Source: Pseudomonas schmalbachii (GTDB lineage Bacteria; Pseudomonadota; Gammaproteobacteria; Pseudomonadales; Pseudomonadaceae). Taken from it: 64,000 bases of DNA. This document shows positions 8,168 to 15,598 of the stretch, in pieces (position 1 is the first letter of the stretch; every line of letters starts with the position of its first letter). The DNA is taken from contig NZ_JAELYA010000001.1 in NCBI RefSeq assembly GCF_017589465.1, forward strand, positions 496,001 through 560,000, given 5' to 3'. The notes under the pieces are model-generated. The model searched no databases. It was given only the letters and a program-made list of their open reading frames with translations, and was not told the DNA's origin. Position numbers and translations under genes: made by a program.

Positions 8168-10000
8168 ATGCTGCCAACAACAATAAAAATGCGCCGAGCA
8201 TACCGCCCCCACGCCCTGGCCACAGCGGTGGCACTGGCGTGGACTGCGCAGGCCAGCGCCATTGATTTCAATATCGGGGAGATCGAGGGCAAGTTCGACT
8301 CATCGCTGTCGATCGGCGCGAGCTGGTCGACCACCGGCGCCGACCCTGATTTCATTTCCAACGCCAACTCGCTGGGCAAGACCGGCAGGGCCGCGAGCCG
8401 TACCCTCGACGATGGCCGGCTGAACTTCAAGAGCGGCGAGAACTTCTCGACCATCTTCAAGGGCCTGCACGACCTGGAGCTGAAATACGGCGACGGTGGC
8501 GCCTTCATTCGTGGCAAGTACTGGTACGACTTCGAACAGAAGGACGGCAGCCAGCACTTCTACGACATCGACGACAGCGGTCGCGACGACCTGGCCAAGT
8601 CCTCCGGCGCCGAGTTCCTCGATGCCTTCGTCTACTACAACTACAACCTTGGCGAGTTGCCGGGCAACGTGCGCCTGGGCAAGCAGGTAGTCAGCTGGGG
8701 CGAGAGCACCTTCATCCAGAACGGCATCAACGTGATCAACCCGATCGACGTGGCCGCCCTGCGCCGTCCGGGTTCGGAGATCAAGGAAGGCCTGGTGCCG
8801 GTGAACATGTTCTACCTGTCCCAGGGCCTGAGCGAGAACCTCACCGCCGAGGGCTTCTACCAGATCGAGTGGGAGAAGTCGGTAATCGACAACTGCGGCA
8901 CTTTCTTCGGCAACGACGGCGTCCCGCCGGGCTGCAACGACCGCCTGGTGACCGCCGGCCTCGACCTGGCGCCCGGTGTGGCACAAAACACCGGTGGCCT
9001 GGCTGCCATCGCCGCGGGCACGGACAACGCCTACATCCCACGCCTGAAGGACGACGATGCGCGCGACGGCGGCCAGTACGGCATCGCCCTGCGCTGGTTC
9101 GTGCCGGAGCTGAACGACACCGAGTTCGGCGCCTATGCGATGAACTACCACAGCCGCAACCCGTTCCTCAGCCAGATTCACTCCACCACGTCTCTGGCTG
9201 GCGCCACGCCGCTGGCGCGGCAGGTCGCGCAGGTCAATGCGATCCGCAACACCCGCTATTTCGTCGACTTCCCCGAGGATATCCGCCTCTACGGCCTGAG
9301 CTTCCAGACCAACGTCAGCGGCACCGCGCTGGGCGGCGAACTGAGCTTCCGGCCGAACCAGCCGCTGCAGCTGAGCACGCCGGACCTGACCAGTGCGGCG
9401 CTCGGCGTGCCGACTTCGCCGCTGTACACCAGCGGATTCGCACAGAACGTGCTGGGCGCGGAAATTCCCGGCTACAAGCGCTTCCCGGTACTGCAGGCGC
9501 AGATGACCGCCACCCAGTTCTTCGATCAGGTCTGGGGCGCCAGCCGCCTGACCCTGGTCGGCGAGGTCGGCTACAACCGCATCAACGGACTGGGCGACAG
9601 CGACGGCACCGACGTGCGCTTCGGTCGCAGCCCGACCTTCGGCGCCGGCGTGACTCCGGGCGTCGCCTGTGCCGATCCGGCAACCAGCCCGGTAGTCGTC
9701 GAGTGCAACAGCCACGGCTTCTACACCACCAATTCCTGGGGCTATCGCGCCCGCGCCCGGCTGGATTACCCGAACGTGTTCGCCGGCATCAACCTGGCGC
9801 CGAACCTGGCCTGGTCGCATGACGTGGAGGGACGTGGACCGAACTTCGAGGAAGGCGCCAAGGCAGTCAGCGTCGGCGTGGATGCCGATTACCTGAACAT
9901 CTACACCGCCAGCCTCAGTTACACCGATTTCTTTGGGGGCGACTTCAACACCAACACCGACCGGGACTTCGTCTCGCTCAGCGTTGGTGTGAACTTCTGA
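8168..10000 (+). CDS. DUF1302 family outer-membrane protein (copy 1)
   Basis: A 610-residue protein with an N-terminal signal sequence: basic MRRAYRPH, a hydrophobic core, and likely cleavage after AQASA near residue 31. A long repetitive beta-rich body follows, ending in FVSLSVGVNF, with a terminal Phe as in outer-membrane barrels. The segments LDAFVYYNYNLG, VSWGESTFIQNGIN and VAALRRPGSEIKEG are shared almost word for word with the second copy at 49382-51175. DUF1302 proteins are usually encoded beside DUF1329 proteins in clusters for degradation of steroids, terpenoids and other hydrophobic compounds; transport or surface handling of substrate is assumed, not proven. Start ATG 8168 has GGAG five bases upstream. 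The DUF1329 gene follows after 26 bp. Confidence 0.9.
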   Translation: MLPTTIKMRRAYRPHALATAVALAWTAQASAIDFNIGEIEGKFDSSLSIGASWSTTGADPDFISNANSLGKTGRAASRTLDDGRLNFKSGENFSTIFKGLHDLELKYGDGGAFIRGKYWYDFEQKDGSQHFYDIDDSGRDDLAKSSGAEFLDAFVYYNYNLGELPGNVRLGKQVVSWGESTFIQNGINVINPIDVAALRRPGSEIKEGLVPVNMFYLSQGLSENLTAEGFYQIEWEKSVIDNCGTFFGNDGVPPGCNDRLVTAGLDLAPGVAQNTGGLAAIAAGTDNAYIPRLKDDDARDGGQYGIALRWFVPELNDTEFGAYAMNYHSRNPFLSQIHSTTSLAGATPLARQVAQVNAIRNTRYFVDFPEDIRLYGLSFQTNVSGTALGGELSFRPNQPLQLSTPDLTSAALGVPTSPLYTSGFAQNVLGAEIPGYKRFPVLQAQMTATQFFDQVWGASRLTLVGEVGYNRINGLGDSDGTDVRFGRSPTFGAGVTPGVACADPATSPVVVECNSHGFYTTNSWGYRARARLDYPNVFAGINLAPNLAWSHDVEGRGPNFEEGAKAVSVGVDADYLNIYTASLSYTDFFGGDFNTNTDRDFVSLSVGVNF

Positions 10001-10026
10001 TACACGCCTGATAGAGGGCAGGAAAC

Positions 10027-11397
10027 ATGAAATCGAGCACTTTGTTGAAAACCGGCGCCCTGGCGCTTTCCCTGATGGCCTCCAGCGTGATGGCAGCTGT
10101 CTCCCCCGATGAAGCCGCCAAGCTGGGCACCAGCCTGACCCCACTGGGCGCCGAGAAGGCCGGCAACGCCGACGGCAGCATTCCCGCCTGGACCGGCGGC
10201 CTCAAGCCGGGCGCAGCTCCGGTGGATGGCAACGGCTTCCTCGGCAATCCGTTCGAGAGCGACAAACCGCTGTTCGTCATCACCAAGGACAACGTCGCGC
10301 AGTACAAGGACAAGCTCACGGCCGGCCAACTGGCGATGTTCCAACGCTATGGGGACACCTACAAGATCCCGGTCTACCCGACCCGCCGCAGCGCCGCGGC
10401 GCCGCAATCGATCTATGACGCCGCGAAGAAGAGTGCCGTGACCACCGAGACGGTCAACAATGGCAACGGCCTGAAGAACTTCGAGCAGTCGCACTACTAC
10501 CCTTTCCCGATTCCGAAGAATGGCGTGGAAGTGGTGTGGAACCATGAGGCCCGTTATCGCGGCCCCAACATGAAGAACGTCACCGCCCAGGCTTCCCCGC
10601 AGGCCAGCGGCGCCTTCAGCATCGTCGAACTGGAGCAGAAGATCGGCTATCCGCAGGCCATGCCGGATGTCGGCCCGGAGAAAGGCGCCAACGTCCTCTT
10701 CTACTTCACCCAGGCGATCACCGCGCCGTCGCGTCTGGCCGGTAACGTTACCCTGGTTCACGAGACCATCGACCAGGTCAAGGAACCGCGCATGGCCTGG
10801 GCCTACAACGCCGGCCAGCGCCGCGTGCGCCGCGCCCCGCAGGTTTCCTACGACGGCCCGGGCACCGCTGCCGACGGCATGCGTACCGCCGACAACTCGG
10901 ACATGTACAACGGCGCGCCGGATCGCTATGACTGGAAACTGGTCGGCAAGAAGGAGATGTACATCCCGTACAACAACTACAAGCTGTGGTCGCCCAAGCT
11001 GAAGTACGCGGAGATCCTCAAGCCGGGCCATATCAACCAGGACCTGACCCGCTATGAGTTGCACCGCGTGTGGGAAGTGGTGGGTACCGTGAAGCAGGGC
11101 GAACGGCACATCTATGCCAAACGCCACATGTACTTCGACGAGGACACCTGGCAACTGGTGGAAGTCGACCACTACGACGGCCGCGGCCAGCTGTGGCGCG
11201 TCGGCGAGGGCTTCCAGGTGCTGGATTACCAGCAGGGCGCCGGTATCTATGCCGTGCAGGCGCTGTACGACCTGATCGCCGGCCGCTACGCCGTGCTGGG
11301 GATGATCAACGAGTCCAAGCAGGCCTACCAGTACGGGCAGAAGTTCACCATGAACGACTTCACCCCGGCCGCACTGCGTAACGCCGGCATTCGCTGA
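10027..11397 (+). CDS. DUF1329 family periplasmic/outer-membrane-associated protein (copy 1)
   Basis: A 456-residue protein with a clear Sec signal peptide (MKSSTLLKTGALALSLMASS, cleavage probably after VMA near residue 23). The mature part is typical DUF1329: AKLGTSLTPLGAEKAGNADG near the start, then VEVVWNHEARYRG, AYNAGQRRVRRAPQVSYD and DRYDWKLVGKKEMYIPYN. The family has a LolA/LolB-like fold and probably binds lipid or hydrophobic ligand. It lies 26 bp after the DUF1302 gene, in one transcript closed by a strong terminator 25 bp after its stop. The paralogue at 47994-49361 has the same architecture. Confidence 0.9.
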   Translation: MKSSTLLKTGALALSLMASSVMAAVSPDEAAKLGTSLTPLGAEKAGNADGSIPAWTGGLKPGAAPVDGNGFLGNPFESDKPLFVITKDNVAQYKDKLTAGQLAMFQRYGDTYKIPVYPTRRSAAAPQSIYDAAKKSAVTTETVNNGNGLKNFEQSHYYPFPIPKNGVEVVWNHEARYRGPNMKNVTAQASPQASGAFSIVELEQKIGYPQAMPDVGPEKGANVLFYFTQAITAPSRLAGNVTLVHETIDQVKEPRMAWAYNAGQRRVRRAPQVSYDGPGTAADGMRTADNSDMYNGAPDRYDWKLVGKKEMYIPYNNYKLWSPKLKYAEILKPGHINQDLTRYELHRVWEVVGTVKQGERHIYAKRHMYFDEDTWQLVEVDHYDGRGQLWRVGEGFQVLDYQQGAGIYAVQALYDLIAGRYAVLGMINESKQAYQYGQKFTMNDFTPAALRNAGIR

Positions 11398-11421
11398 AAC
11401 AAGACAGCTGTAACCATCCGA

Positions 11422-11453
11422 CCGACGCCCTGCTTGCAGGGCGTCGGTTTTTT
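11422..11453 (+). terminator. Rho-independent terminator of DUF1302/DUF1329 operon
   Basis: An 11-bp perfect stem, CCGACGCCCTG pairing with CAGGGCGTCGG across a four-base loop, is followed directly by six T residues. It starts 25 bp after the DUF1329 stop codon. Confidence 0.93.
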
Positions 11454-11473
11454 GTTTCTGGTGTTACCACGCT

Positions 11474-11531
11474 GTAGGGCGGGTGAAACCCGCCATGACG
11501 CCTCTGAATTGGCGGGTTGCACCCGCCCTAC
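11474..11531. repeat. REP-like inverted repeat, family A (GTAGGGCGGGTG arms)
   Basis: GTAGGGCGGGTGAAACCCGCC and its near-complement GGCGGGTTGCACCCGCCCTAC flank a 16-base spacer. The same pair of arms with a different spacer occurs at 32273-32332. The right arm supplies the stop codon of the truncated higA remnant (11528-11530). Confidence 0.85.
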
Positions 11532-11773
11532 TTTCCTTTGCGAGGCTCCAGATCGCATAGTGTCAGTCCCTGCTGGCCCATATGGAATTTGATGGCTTCG
11601 CTGGGATCGGACGGCGGGATCGGATAGTGCTCGTCCTCGTACTTCTCGATCAGTACCGCCAGCGCTTCCAGTTCGTCGCCCTCTGGCGTACCGGTTTCGG
11701 CACCCCACCGTTCCTCCATGCGTACAAAGGCCTCTGCCAAGTTTTCCTTGGAGCGAATTGGCTTGATGTTCAT
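11528..11773 (-). pseudogene. higA: Truncated HigA-type antitoxin remnant
   Basis: An 81-codon frame reading MNIKPIRSKENLAEAFVRM and later GTPEGDELEALAVLIEKYED and HYPIPPSDPSEAIKFHMGQQ. This is the N-terminal half of HigA-family antitoxins, which normally continue past DLEP into a Cro/C1-type helix-turn-helix. Here the protein stops at DLEPRKGK, and the TAG stop lies inside a REP-like repeat, so the DNA-binding half is missing. The ATG overlaps by one base the stop of an upstream HigB-like fragment, the usual coupled arrangement. It is most likely a dead remnant; a short toxin-binding product cannot be excluded. Confidence 0.72.
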
Positions 11774-11805
11774 CACACTGTCTCCGCGTTGATCTGGTCG
11801 TACTG
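11773..11805 (-). pseudogene. higB: C-terminal remnant of HigB-type toxin
   Basis: The eleven codons before the higA start read SQYDQINAETV and stop, with TGA sharing its A with the higA ATG. This matches the conserved tail of HigB (RelE-like) toxins that normally precede this HigA type. Immediately upstream the homology is lost and a REP-like repeat (11830-11861) begins, so at least four fifths of the toxin gene is gone. Confidence 0.55.
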
Positions 11806-11829
11806 GCTGTAATCCGCAATGGAACCGAT

Positions 11830-11861
11830 GGTGGGTATCGCTGCGCTCAACACCACCCTAC
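11830..11861. repeat. REP-like repeat, GTAGGGTGG...GATACCCACC type
   Basis: On the minus strand this reads GTAGGGTGG, TGTTGAGCGCAGCGATA, CCCACC. It is related to the repeats at 51929-51960 and 62119-62149 and marks the 5' break of the higB remnant. Confidence 0.65.
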
Positions 11862-11894
11862 ACCATCAGGCCACCCTCTTACGCCGTTATCCCG

Positions 11895-11955
11895 GTAGGA
11901 GTGGGCCATGCCCACGATGCTCTTTCGTGCTTTCGCGGCCATGGGCCGCTCCTAC
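11895..11955. repeat. REP-like inverted repeat, family D (GTAGGAG arms)
   Basis: GTAGGAGTGGGCCATGCCCAC faces GCGGCCATGGGCCGCTCCTAC around a short spacer. Each arm is itself palindromic. Related pairs with other arm cores lie at 47494-47597 and 61915-61980. Confidence 0.75.
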
Positions 11956-11975
11956 GCAAATAATTCATCGCCCAC

Positions 11976-12008
11976 AAAAGAAAACGCCCCGAACTTGTCG
12001 GGGCGTTT
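11976..12008 (-). terminator. Rho-independent terminator of the PHA synthase operon
   Basis: On the minus strand, ACGCCCCGA and TCGGGGCGT form a stem with a five-base loop, followed by TTTTCTTTT. It ends about 18 bp after the PhaC-like stop codon. Confidence 0.85.
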
Positions 12009-12025
12009 CTTGAATCGAGTCTGGG

Positions 12026-13111
12026 TCAGACCGAGCGCCTGCCCAGCCACTGGTCGAGCTTGGGCCACAGCCGCCGGATGGCGGCCGGGCCGGCCATCAG
12101 GCTGACGTGGCCGCCTGGCAGGATCAGCTCTTCCTTGTCCTGCGAACTCACGCCTGCCACCAGCGGCCGCGCGCACTCCGGGGTCACCAGGGTGTCGTGC
12201 TCGGCGATCACGTGCAGCAGCGGAATCCGGATGTTCTTCAGTTCCACGCGCTTTCCGTCAAGGCACAGGGTGCCCTCGTACAAGCCGTTCTTGCGCAGCA
12301 ACTCCTCGACGATCTGCCGGTAGTAGTCGCCCGCCAGCGGCAGCGTATCGTCGCCCCAGCTCAGCATCATGCGGAAATTCCGCACGTAGTCTTCGTTCCA
12401 CATGTTGTCCCAGAGACGAATCTGGGTGGCGATGGGGCCGGCGGGCCGATGGAGTTCGACCAGCCGCTTGAACACCGTCGGAGGAAGAAGGCCCTGCGAA
12501 TTGATCACCCGGTCCGGGCTGAACTGCTCGTCCTCGACGACCTTGCGGAAGATCATCCGGGTCCAGTCGGTCGGCGTGGTGAACAGCACCAGGTTCTTCA
12601 CCGGGCCATCGGGATGCAGCGCGGCGTATATGGTCGACAGCAGTCCGCCCATGCAGTAGCCGACCAGCGTGACGTCCTCGATCCCGGAGCCTTCCTGTAC
12701 GCGACGGATGCAGTCCGGAATAAAGTCCAGCACGTAGTTTTCCAGCTTCAGGTGGCGTTCGAGCGTCGTCGGCGCGTTCCAGTCCATCACATAGACGTCG
12801 TAGCCATGATCGAGCAGGAAGCCGATCAGGCTCTGCCCTTTCGCCAGGTCGAAGATCGAGGCCTTGTTGGTCGTCGGCATGACGAACAGCAGTGGCACCC
12901 GGTAAACCTCTTCGGTCGTGGCCTGGTAATGGTACAGGGCCAGGGTGCCGCGCCGGTGCAGCAGGGTCCTTGGCGTCGTGCCGACCTGCGGAGCCGGCGT
13001 TCTGAGATATTCGAGGCCGTTGATGCTGCGCTTGCACAGTTGATCGACTTCGTTGCGCAACCGCTCGACGAGGGACACAGCGGAAACCTTGCCGTTACGA
13101 AGCGACGCCAT
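12026..13111 (-). CDS. phaC: Class III-type polyhydroxyalkanoate synthase catalytic subunit (PhaC-like)
   Basis: A 361-residue alpha/beta-hydrolase with the PHA synthase box GYCMGG: the nucleophile is C153 instead of Ser. D306 (IAEHDTLV) and H335 (PGGHVSL) fit the rest of the triad. The length equals class III PhaC (about 355) and is far below the roughly 560 residues of the class II enzymes usual in Pseudomonas. It would polymerise 3-hydroxyacyl-CoA at the granule surface. Start ATG 13111 has GGAGG six bases upstream and overlaps the end of a PhaE-like gene by 17 bp, which fits a PhaEC complex. Substrate range cannot be read from the sequence. Confidence 0.85.
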   Translation of the reverse strand: MASLRNGKVSAVSLVERLRNEVDQLCKRSINGLEYLRTPAPQVGTTPRTLLHRRGTLALYHYQATTEEVYRVPLLFVMPTTNKASIFDLAKGQSLIGFLLDHGYDVYVMDWNAPTTLERHLKLENYVLDFIPDCIRRVQEGSGIEDVTLVGYCMGGLLSTIYAALHPDGPVKNLVLFTTPTDWTRMIFRKVVEDEQFSPDRVINSQGLLPPTVFKRLVELHRPAGPIATQIRLWDNMWNEDYVRNFRMMLSWGDDTLPLAGDYYRQIVEELLRKNGLYEGTLCLDGKRVELKNIRIPLLHVIAEHDTLVTPECARPLVAGVSSQDKEELILPGGHVSLMAGPAAIRRLWPKLDQWLGRRSV

Positions 13112-13532
13112 TGCCCACCTCCCCGCTGCCGGCTTGCCTTGCGGCGGTGGCCGGCTTGCCTGCACCCTTGTTGACCTTTTTCCTGGTCGGCTGCGAACTT
13201 GCGCTCTCTTGCGGACGGCGAGTTCGTGACGGTCGTGGCGCACTCGCTGCATCGGCCGACGGCGCGGTCAACTGGTCGATCCTGTCCTCGACGCGTCCCA
13301 GGAGCGCAGCCAGGTTGTCGATTTCGGAGCGGCTGGGCAGTCCCAGGCATTTCTGGATGCCGTCCAGTGTCCTCTCCGATACGTACTTGGCGCCACAGGC
13401 CACTTTGGAAACCCGATTGAGCACCCGAGCGAACTCCCTGGTCTCGAATTTGCTGGCGGCCAGCGAGTTGACTCCGCTTTCGAACTTGTCCAGGGCTTCT
13501 CGGCAGAGGCGCAAGGGGTCGAGGATTTTCAT
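13095..13532 (-). CDS. PhaE-like PHA synthase subunit / phasin-like protein
   Basis: A 145-residue protein translated just before and overlapping the PhaC-like gene. The central GLPSRSEIDNLAALLGRVED matches the motif with which PhaE subunits and some phasins start their C-terminal coiled coil. The last 50 residues are rich in Ala, Pro, Lys and Arg (TRRPQESASSQPTRKKVNKG), resembling the basic tails of granule-associated PhaF/PhaI-type proteins. True PhaE proteins are usually much longer (about 350 residues), so this is a short or divergent partner. Start ATG 13532 follows GGAGC. Proposed role: stabilising or activating the synthase on granules. Confidence 0.6.
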   Translation of the reverse strand: MKILDPLRLCREALDKFESGVNSLAASKFETREFARVLNRVSKVACGAKYVSERTLDGIQKCLGLPSRSEIDNLAALLGRVEDRIDQLTAPSADAASAPRPSRTRRPQESASSQPTRKKVNKGAGKPATAARQAGSGEVGNGVAS

Positions 13533-13546
13533 GCGTAGCTCCTTGC

Positions 13547-14866
13547 TCAGCGTTCCGCTGAGCAATCTTTCATTGTCGGATAGGTTTGGTGTGCATCCAG
13601 CCGGTCGAGACGGGCAATGATCCTGCCCCTGACCAATGCAACGGGGATGGACCACGGCTTGAGCAGGAACTGGCAAACCGTGGCCGCCTTCGGCGACAGC
13701 AGACTCAGCAAGGTATTACCCCAGCGCTCGGTCGCCACCCAGGCGGTCAGGGTGGAAGTCGCCACTTCATTTGCGGCAGCCAACAGCGACGACTGCACCT
13801 GTGGCGATTCGTCGGCGATTTCGATGGTCCGGTTGCATGCAGGATCGAGTCGGAACACCTGCGCCAGCGCATCGGCGACGCGCTGCAATGCATCTCGTCC
13901 GGAGCCGAACACCTCGTCCAGGTTCAGGAAGCCGTGGATCTGCCCGGCGTAGTGCAGGACTTCCACCGGCACTCCGGCAGCACGCAGGCGTGCGGCATAG
14001 TCGAGGCCGTCGTCGCGGATCGGGTCGAAGCCGGCGCTGATCACCACTGCGGGGGGCAGTCTATGGAGATCAGCACTGCGGCGCGGCGAGAGCCATGGAT
14101 CTTCGGCATCCAGAGTGCCCAGGGAGCCAGCTACGATCTGCTTCATCTGCTCCAGCAGGCGAGCGGTGATCAGGTAGCCTTCGGCGTTCTCCGCCAGCGA
14201 GGGAAACTCGTGCACCAGGTCGGTTGCCGGATAGGCCAGGACCTGCATGCACAGTTGCGGGCCGCCGCGGCGGAAATTCTCCTGTGCCACCACTGCGGCG
14301 ATGTTGCCGCCCGCGGAATCGCCACCGATCGCCAGCCGGCTGGTATCGATGCCCAGCTCGGCGCCGTTGTGCGCCAGCCACTCCAGCGCGGCCAGGCAGT
14401 CCTCGCGGCCGGCGCTCAGATCATGTTCCGGTGCCAGGCGATAGCGCACGGCGACGGTGATGCAGCCGGCGGCAAGGGCGATGCTGCGACAGATCGAGTC
14501 GCCGGTATCGAGGCCTCCGATGATGAACCCGCCCCCGTGGTACCAGAGGAAAGCCGGCAATGCCTGCTCCGAACTGGCGGGGGTGAATATCCGCAGGGTA
14601 ATGGGACCAGCAGGGCCGTCGATCTCCCGCTCGATCACCGACTCCAGCTGAGGCCGGCGACCCAGCGCAAGAGCCACCAGGCGCCAGGCCTGGCGAAGCC
14701 GAGGCAGCCGGGTAAGCGAGTGGTTGTCGGTGCTCCGCGCACGCGTCAGCAGGTTGAGCGAGCGCAGGAATGCGCGCACCTCCCGGTCGGGCTCACGAGC
14801 ACGCAGCACCAACGGCATGCCGGTATTTGCCGTGGTGTTGGTTTGCCGGTCTTCAGCGGTATTCAT
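13547..14866 (-). CDS. Alpha/beta hydrolase, hormone-sensitive-lipase (GDXG) family
   Basis: A 439-residue esterase/lipase. HGGG (residues 110-113) gives the oxyanion hole, S184 in GGDSAGG is the nucleophile, and D281 (GFDPIRDDG) and H311 (QIHGF) complete the triad. About 100 residues after the usual end of the fold form an extra tail with SLLAAANEVATSTLTAWV and KPWSIPVALVRGRIIARL, amphipathic or hydrophobic in character and unusual for this family. Start ATG 14866 has AAGGA eight bases upstream. It lies directly upstream (14-bp gap) of the PhaE/PhaC-like genes on the same strand, so it may act on PHA oligomers or supply hydroxyacids (inference). Confidence 0.85.
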   Translation of the reverse strand: MNTAEDRQTNTTANTGMPLVLRAREPDREVRAFLRSLNLLTRARSTDNHSLTRLPRLRQAWRLVALALGRRPQLESVIEREIDGPAGPITLRIFTPASSEQALPAFLWYHGGGFIIGGLDTGDSICRSIALAAGCITVAVRYRLAPEHDLSAGREDCLAALEWLAHNGAELGIDTSRLAIGGDSAGGNIAAVVAQENFRRGGPQLCMQVLAYPATDLVHEFPSLAENAEGYLITARLLEQMKQIVAGSLGTLDAEDPWLSPRRSADLHRLPPAVVISAGFDPIRDDGLDYAARLRAAGVPVEVLHYAGQIHGFLNLDEVFGSGRDALQRVADALAQVFRLDPACNRTIEIADESPQVQSSLLAAANEVATSTLTAWVATERWGNTLLSLLSPKAATVCQFLLKPWSIPVALVRGRIIARLDRLDAHQTYPTMKDCSAER

Positions 14867-15071
14867 TCGGTGGTCCTTGCACGAGTGGAGAAAACCATTC
14901 GCAAAGGTTACCGATCGCCATTCTCCCGCGCGCCCACCCGTGGGGATTGGGGGGATGGGGTGGCGCACAATGATTGCGGGTTGGCTCCCAGCCTGCGGCT
15001 TACGGGCCTTCCACCTAGTCAGCCATGAATGCAGGGGCCCGGAGTCGGTTTCAATTTCCGCAGATGGACTG

Positions 15072-15449
15072 TCAGCCCTCGGCTTCCTGGATATTGCGCT
15101 CCAGCTGATCCAGCGCCGCCGAGTTCCTGGCCGCCCAGTCGTAAAGCGCATGGAGCGGCTCGACGAAGGTTTCGCCGAGTTCGGTCAGCGAATACTCCAC
15201 CTTCGGCGGCACCACGTTGAACACCTCGCGCCTGACCAGTCCCGCGTTCTCCACCTCACGCAGGGTCTGGGTCAGCATCTTCTTCGAGATGCCCGGCAGC
15301 GTCCGCTCCAGTTGGCCGGTGCGCAGGGGGCCGCGGCTGAGCGCATAGAGCACCATCGATGTCCACTTGCCGTTGAGTACGTAATGGATGCGCCGCTGAG
15401 GGCAGTTCTCTCGCAGCACGAAGGGGGTCTGCTCGTCTTGATTCGCCAT
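15072..15449 (-). CDS. HxlR-family transcriptional regulator
   Basis: A 125-residue winged-helix protein of the HxlR class: CPQRRIHYVLNGKWTSMVLY opens the domain (Cys at the conserved position), GPLRTGQLERTLPGISKKML is the recognition region, and VEYSLTELGETFVEPLHAL is the wing and dimer helix. It is divergent from a quinone oxidoreductase gene; such pairs are commonly redox- or electrophile-responsive (QorR/YodB-like), with the Cys as sensor. The ATG at 15449 is used; the upstream extension would need a TTG. Putative operator repeats lie just before its start. Confidence 0.88.
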   Translation of the reverse strand: MANQDEQTPFVLRENCPQRRIHYVLNGKWTSMVLYALSRGPLRTGQLERTLPGISKKMLTQTLREVENAGLVRREVFNVVPPKVEYSLTELGETFVEPLHALYDWAARNSAALDQLERNIQEAEG

Positions 15450-15450
15450 A

Positions 15451-15469
15451 TTGGTTACCAAAAGGTTAC
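15451..15469. promoter_or_regulatory. Putative HxlR operator
   Basis: The odd palindrome TTGGTTACCAA and two direct GGTTAC units 11 bp apart (15453-15458 and 15464-15469) sit immediately upstream of the HxlR start, inside the divergent promoter with the quinone oxidoreductase. The position suggests autorepression together with control of the oxidoreductase. Confidence 0.5.
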
Positions 15470-15598
15470 TACGGAACAAAAAAGTGCCTACTTTCCAAAA
15501 TTACCCTACAGCAAATACGATGCTATCACCAACTGGGGCGCCACCTTTTGGAACGCAGGTTACTTCTGCATCCCATCCAGTCGATTAGAGGACTCAAC

